Shown here in pieces: positions 1 through 5,130 of a stretch of 6,318 nucleotides of DNA. The DNA comes from DATDCV01 sp036524155 (lineage in GTDB: Bacteria > Verrucomicrobiota > Verrucomicrobiia > Limisphaerales > UBA8199): positions 1 to 6,318 of the forward strand of contig DATDCV010000620.1 in assembly GCA_036524155.1 (NCBI GenBank). The letters are read 5' to 3'. A program made the translations under genes and the position numbers. The notes beneath the pieces are model-generated. The model was not told where the DNA came from. It saw only the letters and a list, made by a program, of their open reading frames with translations, and did no database searches. Within the stretch, counting starts at the first letter, position 1. Each line of letters begins with the position of its first letter.

Positions 1-328
1 GGTATCCTGTACTTTGCCCGTATACACGCAGAGCATCGTTAGCGGGAAAGCCGAGCGCACTTGGTTTCTTGCTGTAGACGGATTTCGGCACTGTCCCGGA
101 GGCCACCCCTCACTTCTCTTCCAGGTGTGTTTCCCATCGAAAGTGCCGAGTTTAAGTACCAATTCAGGAGTTTCGTGGCGGCTGCACTAATTGTTCGCCA
201 CATGGCTGGCGGGCACGTCGCTTGTAGACGGTCACAAAGACCCAGCCGTTCTTCATCCCCACCGCCCGTCTTTCCAAATCTTCAGTTCTTAGCCTCGTAG
301 ATAAAACGGGCACGAAAAGCCCAAAGCA
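1..328. other. Stretch with no supportable gene
   Basis: No reading frame here has convincing protein character. Positions 1-42 in frame 1 read GILYFARIHAEHR followed by TAG, which could be the tail of an upstream gene, but 13 codons prove nothing. The longest forward frame (TTG start at 61, stop at 300) gives a Ser/Pro/Arg-rich protein typical of out-of-frame GC-rich DNA. What can be seen is a 9-base direct repeat, TGTAGACGG, at 73-81 and 223-231, and a CGCCA arm at 196-200 that can pair with TGGCG either at 176-180 or at 207-211. The stretch precedes the small ORF and helicase gene, so it may hold their promoter and 5' leader, but I could not pick out a good -35/-10 pair. Confidence 0.5.
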
Positions 329-439
329 ATGAACCAGCAGTTCACATTCCGATTTGACCTGCGTCCGCCACCTGGAGGATGGCACGCTGCTGGGCCTTTT
401 TTCGACTTCCAGTACGGCGGGCGCGGGTCGTTCAACTAA
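329..439 (+). CDS. Candidate small protein (36 aa) upstream of the helicase
   Basis: ATG at 329 opens a 36-codon frame ending with TAA at 437-439, five bases before the ATG at 445 that I favour for the helicase. The peptide starts MNQQFTFRFDLRPPPGGWHA and ends in a Phe/Gly/Tyr-rich tail (FDFQYGGRGSFN). It is not the Arg/Ser/Pro soup seen in shadow frames, and its codons resemble those of the neighbours. No Shine-Dalgarno precedes it. I recognise no family. The tight spacing suggests a leader ORF or small first gene translationally linked to the helicase. If real, it argues against starting the helicase at the upstream in-frame ATG at 379, because that extension would overlap this ORF in another frame. 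It could also be a chance ORF. Confidence 0.42.
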   Translation: MNQQFTFRFDLRPPPGGWHAAGPFFDFQYGGRGSFN

Positions 440-444
440 CCGAA

Positions 445-2172
445 ATGAAACCAGCAGCGAAAACTAAAAGCAGCAGCCGGTCTGATAACGATGTAGACAC
501 CCAGACGAGCGAAAGAAGAACCGCGCCGCCCCAGGACGAGGTGCAACATCTCAAAGATCGCCATCAGACGGAAGAAACTCGGGACGTAGAACCGGAGCCG
601 GACGTAGACCCTGAATCAAGGCAGCCGAAAGGCTCGTGCATTAGTGGGTTTCACTCTGGTCGGGGCGATGACAGCTACAATTTTACCGACGATTTTCAGG
701 ACCTGATTCTGGCTTGCATGATTACATATCCTGACAAGTTCCTGGAGGCTGGCCGCATCATCCGGCCAGCCTACTTTAGCGGTCCCATTGCCATCGAGGT
801 GGCCCAGGCGTTGCAGGCGTACGAAAAGAAGTACGGCAGATACCCGAGCTTTTCCGTCCTTGCGAACTTCACCTTTCACCGCAACCGGGGAACCGACATC
901 GAGCACCGCAAGGGACTTGTCGAGTACGTTGACAAAATTTCCCAGTTGGACACCGGTGAGTGGCCGAGCGTCCTTGACCTCTGCACCGCCTTCGCCAAAG
1001 AGCGGGCCTTGTATGACGGCCTCCGCCAGATTGTTATGGCTCAAAAGGAAGGCTGCCTCGGCGAGGCAGCGCCAGTTGAAATAATGCGAAAGGCGGTGGC
1101 TTTCGACCTTGGCAAGGCAAGAATAATGACCATAGACGACGTGATGAGGGCGAGCGGCAACCCTCCAGAGTCAATTATTCAGGGCCTCCTTCCGCGCCGG
1201 GGCCTCGGGGTTATCACTGGTAGGGCGAAGTCGTGCAAATCCTGGGCGGCTATTGATATGACGCTATCGGTCGCCATTGGCAGAAACTGGCTGGACTGGA
1301 AGTGCAGGGAGGCGAAAGCCGTATTCGTCAATTTTGAGCTTTCCCAGGAAACGCTTGCGCTGCGCATCCAGGCTGTGGCCAAAGCCAAGAGCATCAAATT
1401 GGAGGACCTGCGTGAGCGGTTCGTTGCGGTTACGGTCGATACCAGCAATATCGAAATTCGTGGCCGTCAGCAGAAGCATGAAAATGCGTTTACCGAGGCA
1501 GTCATGTGCGAAATTGAACGCCAAGTCGGCAAGAGCTTGCCGGGAGCGGAGTTCCTTACGCTGGACAGCTTCTACAATCTTTGTGGAGACATCGACGAAA
1601 ACAGCGCTGGCGAAGTTAAGACCGTTTATCGCCATATTCGGGCGCTGTCGGCCAGGATGAAAGCAGCAATCATGCTCATCCATCACTTCGCAAAGGGCGA
1701 CCCTTCAGGCAAAATGGCAGGCGAGCGCGGAGCCGGGAGTCGTGTGCATCGGCAGGAACCGAACGCGTACGTGGAGCTTACGCCGCACAAGCAAGACGGC
1801 GCTTTATGCGTAGACATCGACCTGCGCGACTACACGCGAGTTCCGCCCTTCTGCGTTCGCTTCAACTACCCGCTCCTGGAGGTAGACCTCGACCTCAACC
1901 CCAAGGACATAAAGACCACCAGGGGACGCCGCGAAAAGAAGGCCGAAGTCGATGATGTCGTGGACCTGCTCGACGAGCCGATGAGCTACAGCGACTGGGC
2001 GCTGGAAGCTACACGTAGTTTGAAAATATCAGTAAGGACATTCGAGCGCCGGTTTGAGGAAGCTAAATCCATCCACAAGGTATTCAAAAACCGGGCCGGG
2101 GATTGGGAAGCACGCAAGGCAAACGATAGGCTGAAAGCGAATAATGGTGCCGCTTCGGAGGTGGAATCCTAA
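445..2172 (+). CDS. RecA-fold AAA ATPase/helicase, RepA (AAA_25)-like with DnaB-N-like region
   Basis: This is a 575-residue protein likely to act as an ATP-driven DNA helicase or loader in replication of a phage, plasmid or integrated element. Residues 1 to about 75 are a charged, disordered-looking leader. Residues about 82-165 resemble the helical DnaB N-terminal domain (DDFQDLILACMITYPDKF, then LRPAYF-like and KYGRYPS). The ATPase core follows, with a P-loop at 259-266 (GRAKSCKS), the strand VFVNFELS with Glu298 in the catalytic position, a Walker B-like strand FLTLD ending at Asp374, IMLIHHFAKG at 409-418, and GERGAGSR at 426-433 as an arginine-finger-like loop. The C-terminal stretch of about 75 residues (SYSDW…RTFERRFEEAK) looks like a small helix-turn-helix domain. 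The P-loop is odd: Cys264 replaces the usual Gly before Lys-Ser. I chose the ATG at 445 because the in-frame ATG at 379 has GGAGG directly abutting it, its first 22 residues look like noise, and it overlaps the small ORF at 329-439. CDS and fold are secure; the precise role is inferred. Confidence 0.88.
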   Translation: MKPAAKTKSSSRSDNDVDTQTSERRTAPPQDEVQHLKDRHQTEETRDVEPEPDVDPESRQPKGSCISGFHSGRGDDSYNFTDDFQDLILACMITYPDKFLEAGRIIRPAYFSGPIAIEVAQALQAYEKKYGRYPSFSVLANFTFHRNRGTDIEHRKGLVEYVDKISQLDTGEWPSVLDLCTAFAKERALYDGLRQIVMAQKEGCLGEAAPVEIMRKAVAFDLGKARIMTIDDVMRASGNPPESIIQGLLPRRGLGVITGRAKSCKSWAAIDMTLSVAIGRNWLDWKCREAKAVFVNFELSQETLALRIQAVAKAKSIKLEDLRERFVAVTVDTSNIEIRGRQQKHENAFTEAVMCEIERQVGKSLPGAEFLTLDSFYNLCGDIDENSAGEVKTVYRHIRALSARMKAAIMLIHHFAKGDPSGKMAGERGAGSRVHRQEPNAYVELTPHKQDGALCVDIDLRDYTRVPPFCVRFNYPLLEVDLDLNPKDIKTTRGRREKKAEVDDVVDLLDEPMSYSDWALEATRSLKISVRTFERRFEEAKSIHKVFKNRAGDWEARKANDRLKANNGAASEVES

Positions 2173-2173
2173 A

Positions 2174-2193
2174 CCCGCAGCAGAATTTGCGGG
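2174..2193 (+). terminator. Short hairpin just after the helicase stop
   Basis: CCCGCA at 2174-2179 pairs with TGCGGG at 2188-2193 around an 8-base loop, starting one base after the stop codon of the helicase gene. No T-run follows, so it is not a classical intrinsic terminator. It may shield the mRNA 3' end or be part of the repeat cluster. Confidence 0.3.
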
Positions 2194-2260
2194 CTGAAGC
2201 GCCTAATTACAGGAAATTCCCAATGAAATCCGCCCGCAGGACCCGCAGAATATACTTTGC

Positions 2261-2306
2261 ACCCGCACACCGCAGCCCCTTTAGGGCTGCGGTGAGGGTT
2301 GCGGGT
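2261..2306. terminator. Long bulged hairpin between convergent genes
   Basis: An outer 7-bp stem (ACCCGCA 2261-2267 with TGCGGGT 2300-2306) stacks on an inner 11-bp stem (2268-2278 with 2284-2294, core ACCGCAGCCC/GGGCTGCGGT) closed by a 5-base loop CTTTA. A 5-base bulge (2295-2299) lies on the 3' side. This is 18 paired bases, nearly all G-C, and by far the strongest foldback in the window. It lies between the end of the plus-strand helicase gene and the ends of the minus-strand genes, which fits a bidirectional terminator. Neither side has a T-run, so a Rho-independent mechanism is not proven. A replication or nicking site, or a REP-like element, is an alternative. Confidence 0.5.
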
Positions 2307-2339
2307 AGAAAGGAATCTCCCGGAGAGACTCGTCAGCGA

Positions 2340-2468
2340 TTAGGCTATCAGCTTTCCAGTAACGCTCTCAAAATACCGATGGTTGGCTCTTGCTTTCTTC
2401 AACCAGCGCTCCCTCGTGAAGTCAGGCGAAGGGGTTTGCCCAGCCGACCACTTGCCTCCCGGCTTCAT
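2340..2468 (-). CDS. Candidate small basic protein (42 aa)
   Basis: On the minus strand an ATG at 2468 opens 42 codons ending in TAA (2340-2342 on the plus strand). The peptide begins MKPGGKWSAGQTPSPDF and continues with RERWLKKARANHRYFES and a short hydrophobic end. It is rich in Lys/Arg with Trp and Tyr, and is predicted soluble. It lies downstream of, and in the same frame as, the 290-residue minus-strand gene, which stops with TGA at 2496-2498; 27 bases separate that stop from the ATG. In-frame GTG at 2477 is an alternative start. No Shine-Dalgarno is visible and I know no family. It could be a separate small gene co-transcribed with the one upstream, the remnant of a longer C-terminus cut by the TGA, or chance. 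Confidence 0.35.
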   Translation of the reverse strand: MKPGGKWSAGQTPSPDFTRERWLKKARANHRYFESVTGKLIA

Positions 2469-2495
2469 CGGTAGCACTGTTTCAGACGTGCGGCT

Positions 2496-3368
2496 TCAGC
2501 AACGAGGCAAGTTCTTAGGCGGGCGTCCGCGCCTCCGTCCAGGTCGGCAGGGCATCAGGCCGTTGATTCGGGCGGCAGCCGCCTTCGCCAGCGACTTCCT
2601 TTCGCGGACGCCCTTCTTTGCGCGCCCGAGAGCCACGGCGGCCTCGTTCTTAATGAACTGGACCTTGGCAACCGGAGCTACGCCCCAGGTTAGGCCAGCC
2701 TCAAACGGGTTGCCAACCAGACCACCTGCCTCATAGGAATACGATACCTGTCCTCGAACCGCTCCGTAGACGAACACCGTCCACCCCGTACTCAACTTCA
2801 CGGGCATACCTCGAAATGCTCGTCTCCCGTGAATCATGCCTGACCAACGCTTAGGCCCGCGAGGCAGCCCGGCCAGTTGACGGGCGGCTTGGGTAACCTC
2901 CCCAGGGCCAGGAGCGCTATAGGTTTCTTTCTTCCGCTCGTACCGGGCGTTTGCAGCGAGCAAGTTCAGGCTGAGGTGGTTCGGCGGTGCTGTGACCTCG
3001 GCATGACTGACCCGTGCAAGCGCACTGCCAGCCCGCGAAGACCGCTTTCGGCGTACAGTCGGCTCACGACGTATATGGGTCGCGGAAATACAGTGTCGCC
3101 CAAACCGGTACAGCGCGCCGTGGTGCAACAAGGCACGCAGTTTTGCCCATAGCTCAAGCCGCCTGCGGCGCTGCTCCTGGTGGCCTTTCGGAGCTTCTTC
3201 CAGGGCTATTGCGTTCAGCGCAGTCCAGGGATTGCAGCCATAGCAGCCGTGGCCACGAATTTCATCGAGGATTCGCATGTCCAGCCGGTCAAGCCGGGGC
3301 GGCTGCCGTAATGGAGACGGCGAGCAAACCTGCGCCGCGTCCGGCGGAGGGATGATGATACTAATCAC
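2496..3368 (-). CDS. Basic hypothetical protein with winged-helix-like N-terminus and AT-hook-like C-terminus
   Basis: The frame is open from 3812 down to TGA at 2496-2498. The part from about 3300 to 2496 has clear protein character. From the GTG at 3368 the product is 290 residues. Residues 27-96 run LDRLDMRILDEI, NPWTALNAIALEEAPKG, then RRLELWAKLRALLHHGALYRFGRH, a helix-helix-strand pattern like a winged helix. The middle (about 170-240) is Gly/aromatic-rich (GWTVFVYGAVRGQVSYSYEA). The end is Ala/Arg/Lys-rich and finishes with GRRRGRPPK at 277-285, an AT-hook-like RGRP core. A DNA-binding or regulatory role is therefore inferred; I recognise no named family. The start is uncertain: ATG at 3278 trims 30 residues, while ATGs at 3413 or 3488 add a hydrophobic, signal-peptide-like stretch that seems out of place. 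GTG at 3368 has a weak TTAGGT upstream. It diverges from the TatA-like gene. Confidence 0.72.
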   Translation of the reverse strand: MISIIIPPPDAAQVCSPSPLRQPPRLDRLDMRILDEIRGHGCYGCNPWTALNAIALEEAPKGHQEQRRRRLELWAKLRALLHHGALYRFGRHCISATHIRREPTVRRKRSSRAGSALARVSHAEVTAPPNHLSLNLLAANARYERKKETYSAPGPGEVTQAARQLAGLPRGPKRWSGMIHGRRAFRGMPVKLSTGWTVFVYGAVRGQVSYSYEAGGLVGNPFEAGLTWGVAPVAKVQFIKNEAAVALGRAKKGVRERKSLAKAAAARINGLMPCRPGRRRGRPPKNLPRC

Positions 3369-3490
3369 GAAGTAGATACCTAAGCCACCATGACCGCGTC
3401 GACTATAGGCCATTCTGGTGGTCAGCGCCGACGCAAGTGTCGCAACCGTCACGAGTGTCGCCGCCGTCTTCAGCGTCCGAGAGCGCATCT

Positions 3491-3525
3491 TTGGGTCGTG
3501 CTGGAATTGTCTACAATCGACCCAA
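3491..3525. promoter_or_regulatory. Nested inverted repeat in the divergent intergenic region
   Basis: TTGGGTCG (3491-3498) is perfectly inverted as CGACCCAA (3518-3525). Nested inside, abutting the right arm, ATTGT (3506-3510) is inverted as ACAAT (3513-3517). The 271 bases between the minus-strand gene start (3368) and the TatA-like start (3640) show no gene I trust, and this palindrome sits near their middle. That position fits an operator read by a dimeric regulator controlling both directions, perhaps the winged-helix-like protein itself. A hairpin in a 5' leader is the alternative. No T-run follows either arm. The functional reading is inference; the symmetry is seen. Confidence 0.4.
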
Positions 3526-3639
3526 GCATTCAGGCAGCGGCCCCGATGGCTTTGCGTTTTCGGCACTCTAGTGAAATTCGACCAGACGGACGCGCCGTTT
3601 GCAGGGCAGTGCCAATTTCGATACTGTTGTGGGTGCCCC

Positions 3640-3927
3640 ATGAACATGGCTGCGCTGTTATTCCTGGGCGGCGGCGGTGAGGTTATCCTCATCCTGGCGC
3701 TCGTCCTGATTCTACTCGGCGCGAAGAAGCTGCCCGAAATGGCCGAGGGCTTCCGCCAAGGCATTACGGAATTCAGGAAGGCAACGCGGGAGGTCACCGA
3801 CGAACTCGCCAAGCGTTTTGGCTGGGAGCGTCCAATCCAACCGCCAAGTCACCCTGTTCTGATAGCGGTGAGCTTTGTCCTGGGAATCACGTGTTTCATC
3901 CTCCTTATCTATGAAGTTTCCCGGTAA
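3640..3927 (+). CDS. tatA: TatA/MttA-family protein with extra C-terminal membrane segment
   Basis: This is a 95-residue membrane protein of the TatA/TatE/Hcf106 type, the pore-forming or receptor component of twin-arginine protein export. Residues 10-26 (GGGGEVILILALVLILL) are the short TatA transmembrane helix. The hinge LGAKKLPE (26-33) matches the family FGxxKLPE motif except for Leu in place of Phe. The amphipathic helix follows at about 34-60 (MAEGFRQGITEFRKATREVT). Unlike ordinary TatA, residues 72-91 (PVLIAVSFVLGITCFILLIY) form a second hydrophobic segment ending in YEVSR, where a polar tail is expected. The frame is open further upstream (to 3418), but that part is Arg/Cys/Trp-rich noise, so I start at ATG 3640; ATG 3646 is also possible. 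No TatC is in view, so it may be a Tat paralogue with another job. The four-TM gene starts 16 bases after its stop. Confidence 0.82.
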   Translation: MNMAALLFLGGGGEVILILALVLILLGAKKLPEMAEGFRQGITEFRKATREVTDELAKRFGWERPIQPPSHPVLIAVSFVLGITCFILLIYEVSR

Positions 3928-3943
3928 TGCCAGTCTTGCCAGC

Positions 3944-4525
3944 ATGAACATCGGCGGCGGCGAAATCATCCTGATACTGGTGTTGTTCTTCGTCCTTGCC
4001 CTGGTGGTCGTGGTTTTTCTGGGTTTGATTTACCTGATAGTCCGCGCAGTGACGAACCGCCCTGCGCCAGCCCCGATGACCTTGCCGCCGGACGTGGCGA
4101 CCCAGAACCAGCAGCGCCGGGACCGGGAGCACCTGAAGCTGCTGGCGATTTTCCACTTCGTGTTCGCCGGGTTGGCTTTAGTGGGCATCGGCTTCCTCTT
4201 TGTGCATTACTTCATGATGCACACGATGTTCTCGAACCCGGAGATGTGGAAATCACAGCCGCAGGCGATGCCGCCCAAGGCGTTTCTGGATGCCTTCATC
4301 TGGTTTTACCTCTTCATGGGCGTCCTCCTGCTGACCGGCCTCGTCCTCAACGTGCTGTCGGGCTTCTTTCTGTTGCAGAAACGCAACCGGCTCTTCTCGC
4401 TCATCATCGGCGGGTTGAACTGCCTGCAAATCCCGTTCGGGACGGCGTTAGGCGTGTTTACAGTCCTGGTGCTCTCGCGTGACAGCGTTCGCGAATTGTA
4501 TACGGACAGCGTGAAAGCCACCTGA
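3944..4525 (+). CDS. Four-TM membrane protein of unknown function
   Basis: This is a 193-residue inner-membrane protein with four predicted spans: about 7-33 (very hydrophobic, EIILILVLFFVLALVVVV), 64-92, 115-144 and 150-177. A Pro/Gln-rich polar linker lies between the first two, and a loop with NPEMWKSQPQAMPPKAF lies between the second and third. The C-terminal part (LFSLIIGGLNCLQIPFGTAL then GVFTVLVLSRDSVRELY) resembles, from memory, the end of several uncharacterised bacterial membrane proteins in which a small-residue helix is followed by a V-x-E-L-Y end. The N-terminus MNIGGGEIILILVL closely echoes the GGGGEVILILAL of the preceding TatA-like protein, which is why I prefer ATG 3944. ATG 3911, overlapping the TatA-like stop, would add 11 residues. 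Its TGA shares one base with the ATG of the next gene, indicating coupled translation. Function unknown. Confidence 0.83.
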   Translation: MNIGGGEIILILVLFFVLALVVVVFLGLIYLIVRAVTNRPAPAPMTLPPDVATQNQQRRDREHLKLLAIFHFVFAGLALVGIGFLFVHYFMMHTMFSNPEMWKSQPQAMPPKAFLDAFIWFYLFMGVLLLTGLVLNVLSGFFLLQKRNRLFSLIIGGLNCLQIPFGTALGVFTVLVLSRDSVRELYTDSVKAT

Positions 4526-5130
4526 TGAAGCGCGGGCCAAAATACGAGATTGCGTGGCCAGCGCCGGGCATCATCACCTATCGGGAGGGTTACAAGGAAC
4601 ACCAGTTCCCGATTTTCGAGCAGGATGAGGAGACGGTTTTTGTTGAATGGCCAACGCGCCAGCGCATATTTCTTGCGTTGGTGACCTGGGGCTGGACACG
4701 CATTCCCAAGGAGTTTTCCAAGGCGGACCGCGAGCGCATTACGCCTCGTGTGGTGGAGCATTTGCGCGAACAGGGAAAACATGTCCGGGTCATGAGGCCA
4801 AGCCCAGCGGACGAGGCCGGTCTGGAGTTCCGTCCTGAGCTTTTCGAGTGCCGGAGCCGGGCATCGGAGATTCTGGCTGAAGCTGGCTTTGAGTGGTTCA
4901 GTCACTACGGCTCCATCGACCTCTTGCACGAAGAGTATGGCCTGGAAATTTGCGGCATCCAGGAGGAGTCCAACGTCGAACCCATTATCAATGCCATGCG
5001 GTCCGGGTTCCCACACTGGCATTACTGCGGGCTTTGCCGGAAGGACTGCGGGCGCGAACCGGGCTGGAAGTTCGCAATCCACATGTTTCCCCGGCGCTGC
5101 GGCGGCGGGCGCTGCGTAGACGCAGAATGA
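4525..5130 (+). CDS. Cys-rich hypothetical protein with a 'KDxGREPGW' C-terminal module
   Basis: This is a 201-residue soluble protein without signal peptide or membrane span. The N-terminal half (about 1-92) is mixed alpha/beta with aromatic strands (YEIAWPAPGIITYREGY, QDEETVFVEWPTRQRIFLAL). A second part (about 101-187) contains ASEILAEAGFEWFSHYG, LHEEYGLEICGIQEES and FPHWHYCGLCRKDCGREPGW. From memory, a module with FP-x-W, KDYGRE and GW recurs in uncharacterised Verrucomicrobiota proteins; here Cys171 and Cys175 stand where I recall aromatic residues. Cys168, 171, 175, 192 and 197 with His164/166 could bind a metal, but this is inference. The start overlaps the previous stop (TGATG) and its stop overlaps the ATPase start (ATGA), so it lies mid-operon. 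The tail RRCGGGRCVDAE is encoded by a short direct repeat, GGCGCTGCG, at 5093-5101 and 5108-5116. Function unknown. Confidence 0.85.
   Translation: MKRGPKYEIAWPAPGIITYREGYKEHQFPIFEQDEETVFVEWPTRQRIFLALVTWGWTRIPKEFSKADRERITPRVVEHLREQGKHVRVMRPSPADEAGLEFRPELFECRSRASEILAEAGFEWFSHYGSIDLLHEEYGLEICGIQEESNVEPIINAMRSGFPHWHYCGLCRKDCGREPGWKFAIHMFPRRCGGGRCVDAE

Larger units (their letters stand above)
2173..2306. repeat. Cluster of (A)CCCGCA repeats after the helicase gene
   Basis: Within 134 bases directly after the helicase stop codon the hexamer CCCGCA occurs four times in direct orientation (2174-2179, 2233-2238, 2242-2247, 2262-2267) and twice inverted as TGCGGG (2188-2193, 2300-2305). The copies at 2233 and 2242 are tandem with a 9-base period. 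The inverted copies pair with direct ones to make the two hairpins listed separately. Such a cluster next to a replication helicase could be an iteron-like binding site or origin, or simply a complex terminator between convergent genes. Spacing is irregular, which weakens the iteron reading. Confidence 0.4.

Noticed and set aside
61..300. 79-codon forward frame in the left region
   Set aside because: TTG start, Ser/Pro/Arg-rich composition, no motif and no ribosome site; looks like chance in GC-rich DNA.
164..385. 73-codon minus-strand frame, with an internal ATG at 256 giving about 30 residues (MKNGWVFVTVYKRRARQ)
   Set aside because: The internal start has a GGTGGGG just upstream, but the peptide is short, unrecognised, and overlaps the plus-strand leader ORF when taken full length.
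379..444. In-frame N-terminal extension of the helicase from ATG 379
   Set aside because: GGAGG abuts the ATG with no spacer, the 22 residues are Arg/Val/Phe noise, and another frame here looks more protein-like.
2187..2736. Two plus-strand frames (2187-2474 and 2383-2736)
   Set aside because: They run across the hairpin cluster and antisense to the better-supported minus-strand genes; Arg/Pro/Ser-rich without motifs.
4893..5126. Upstream extension of the ATPase frame
   Set aside because: Overlaps the Cys-rich gene out of frame and is Arg/His/Leu-rich; the family N-terminus begins just after ATG 5127.
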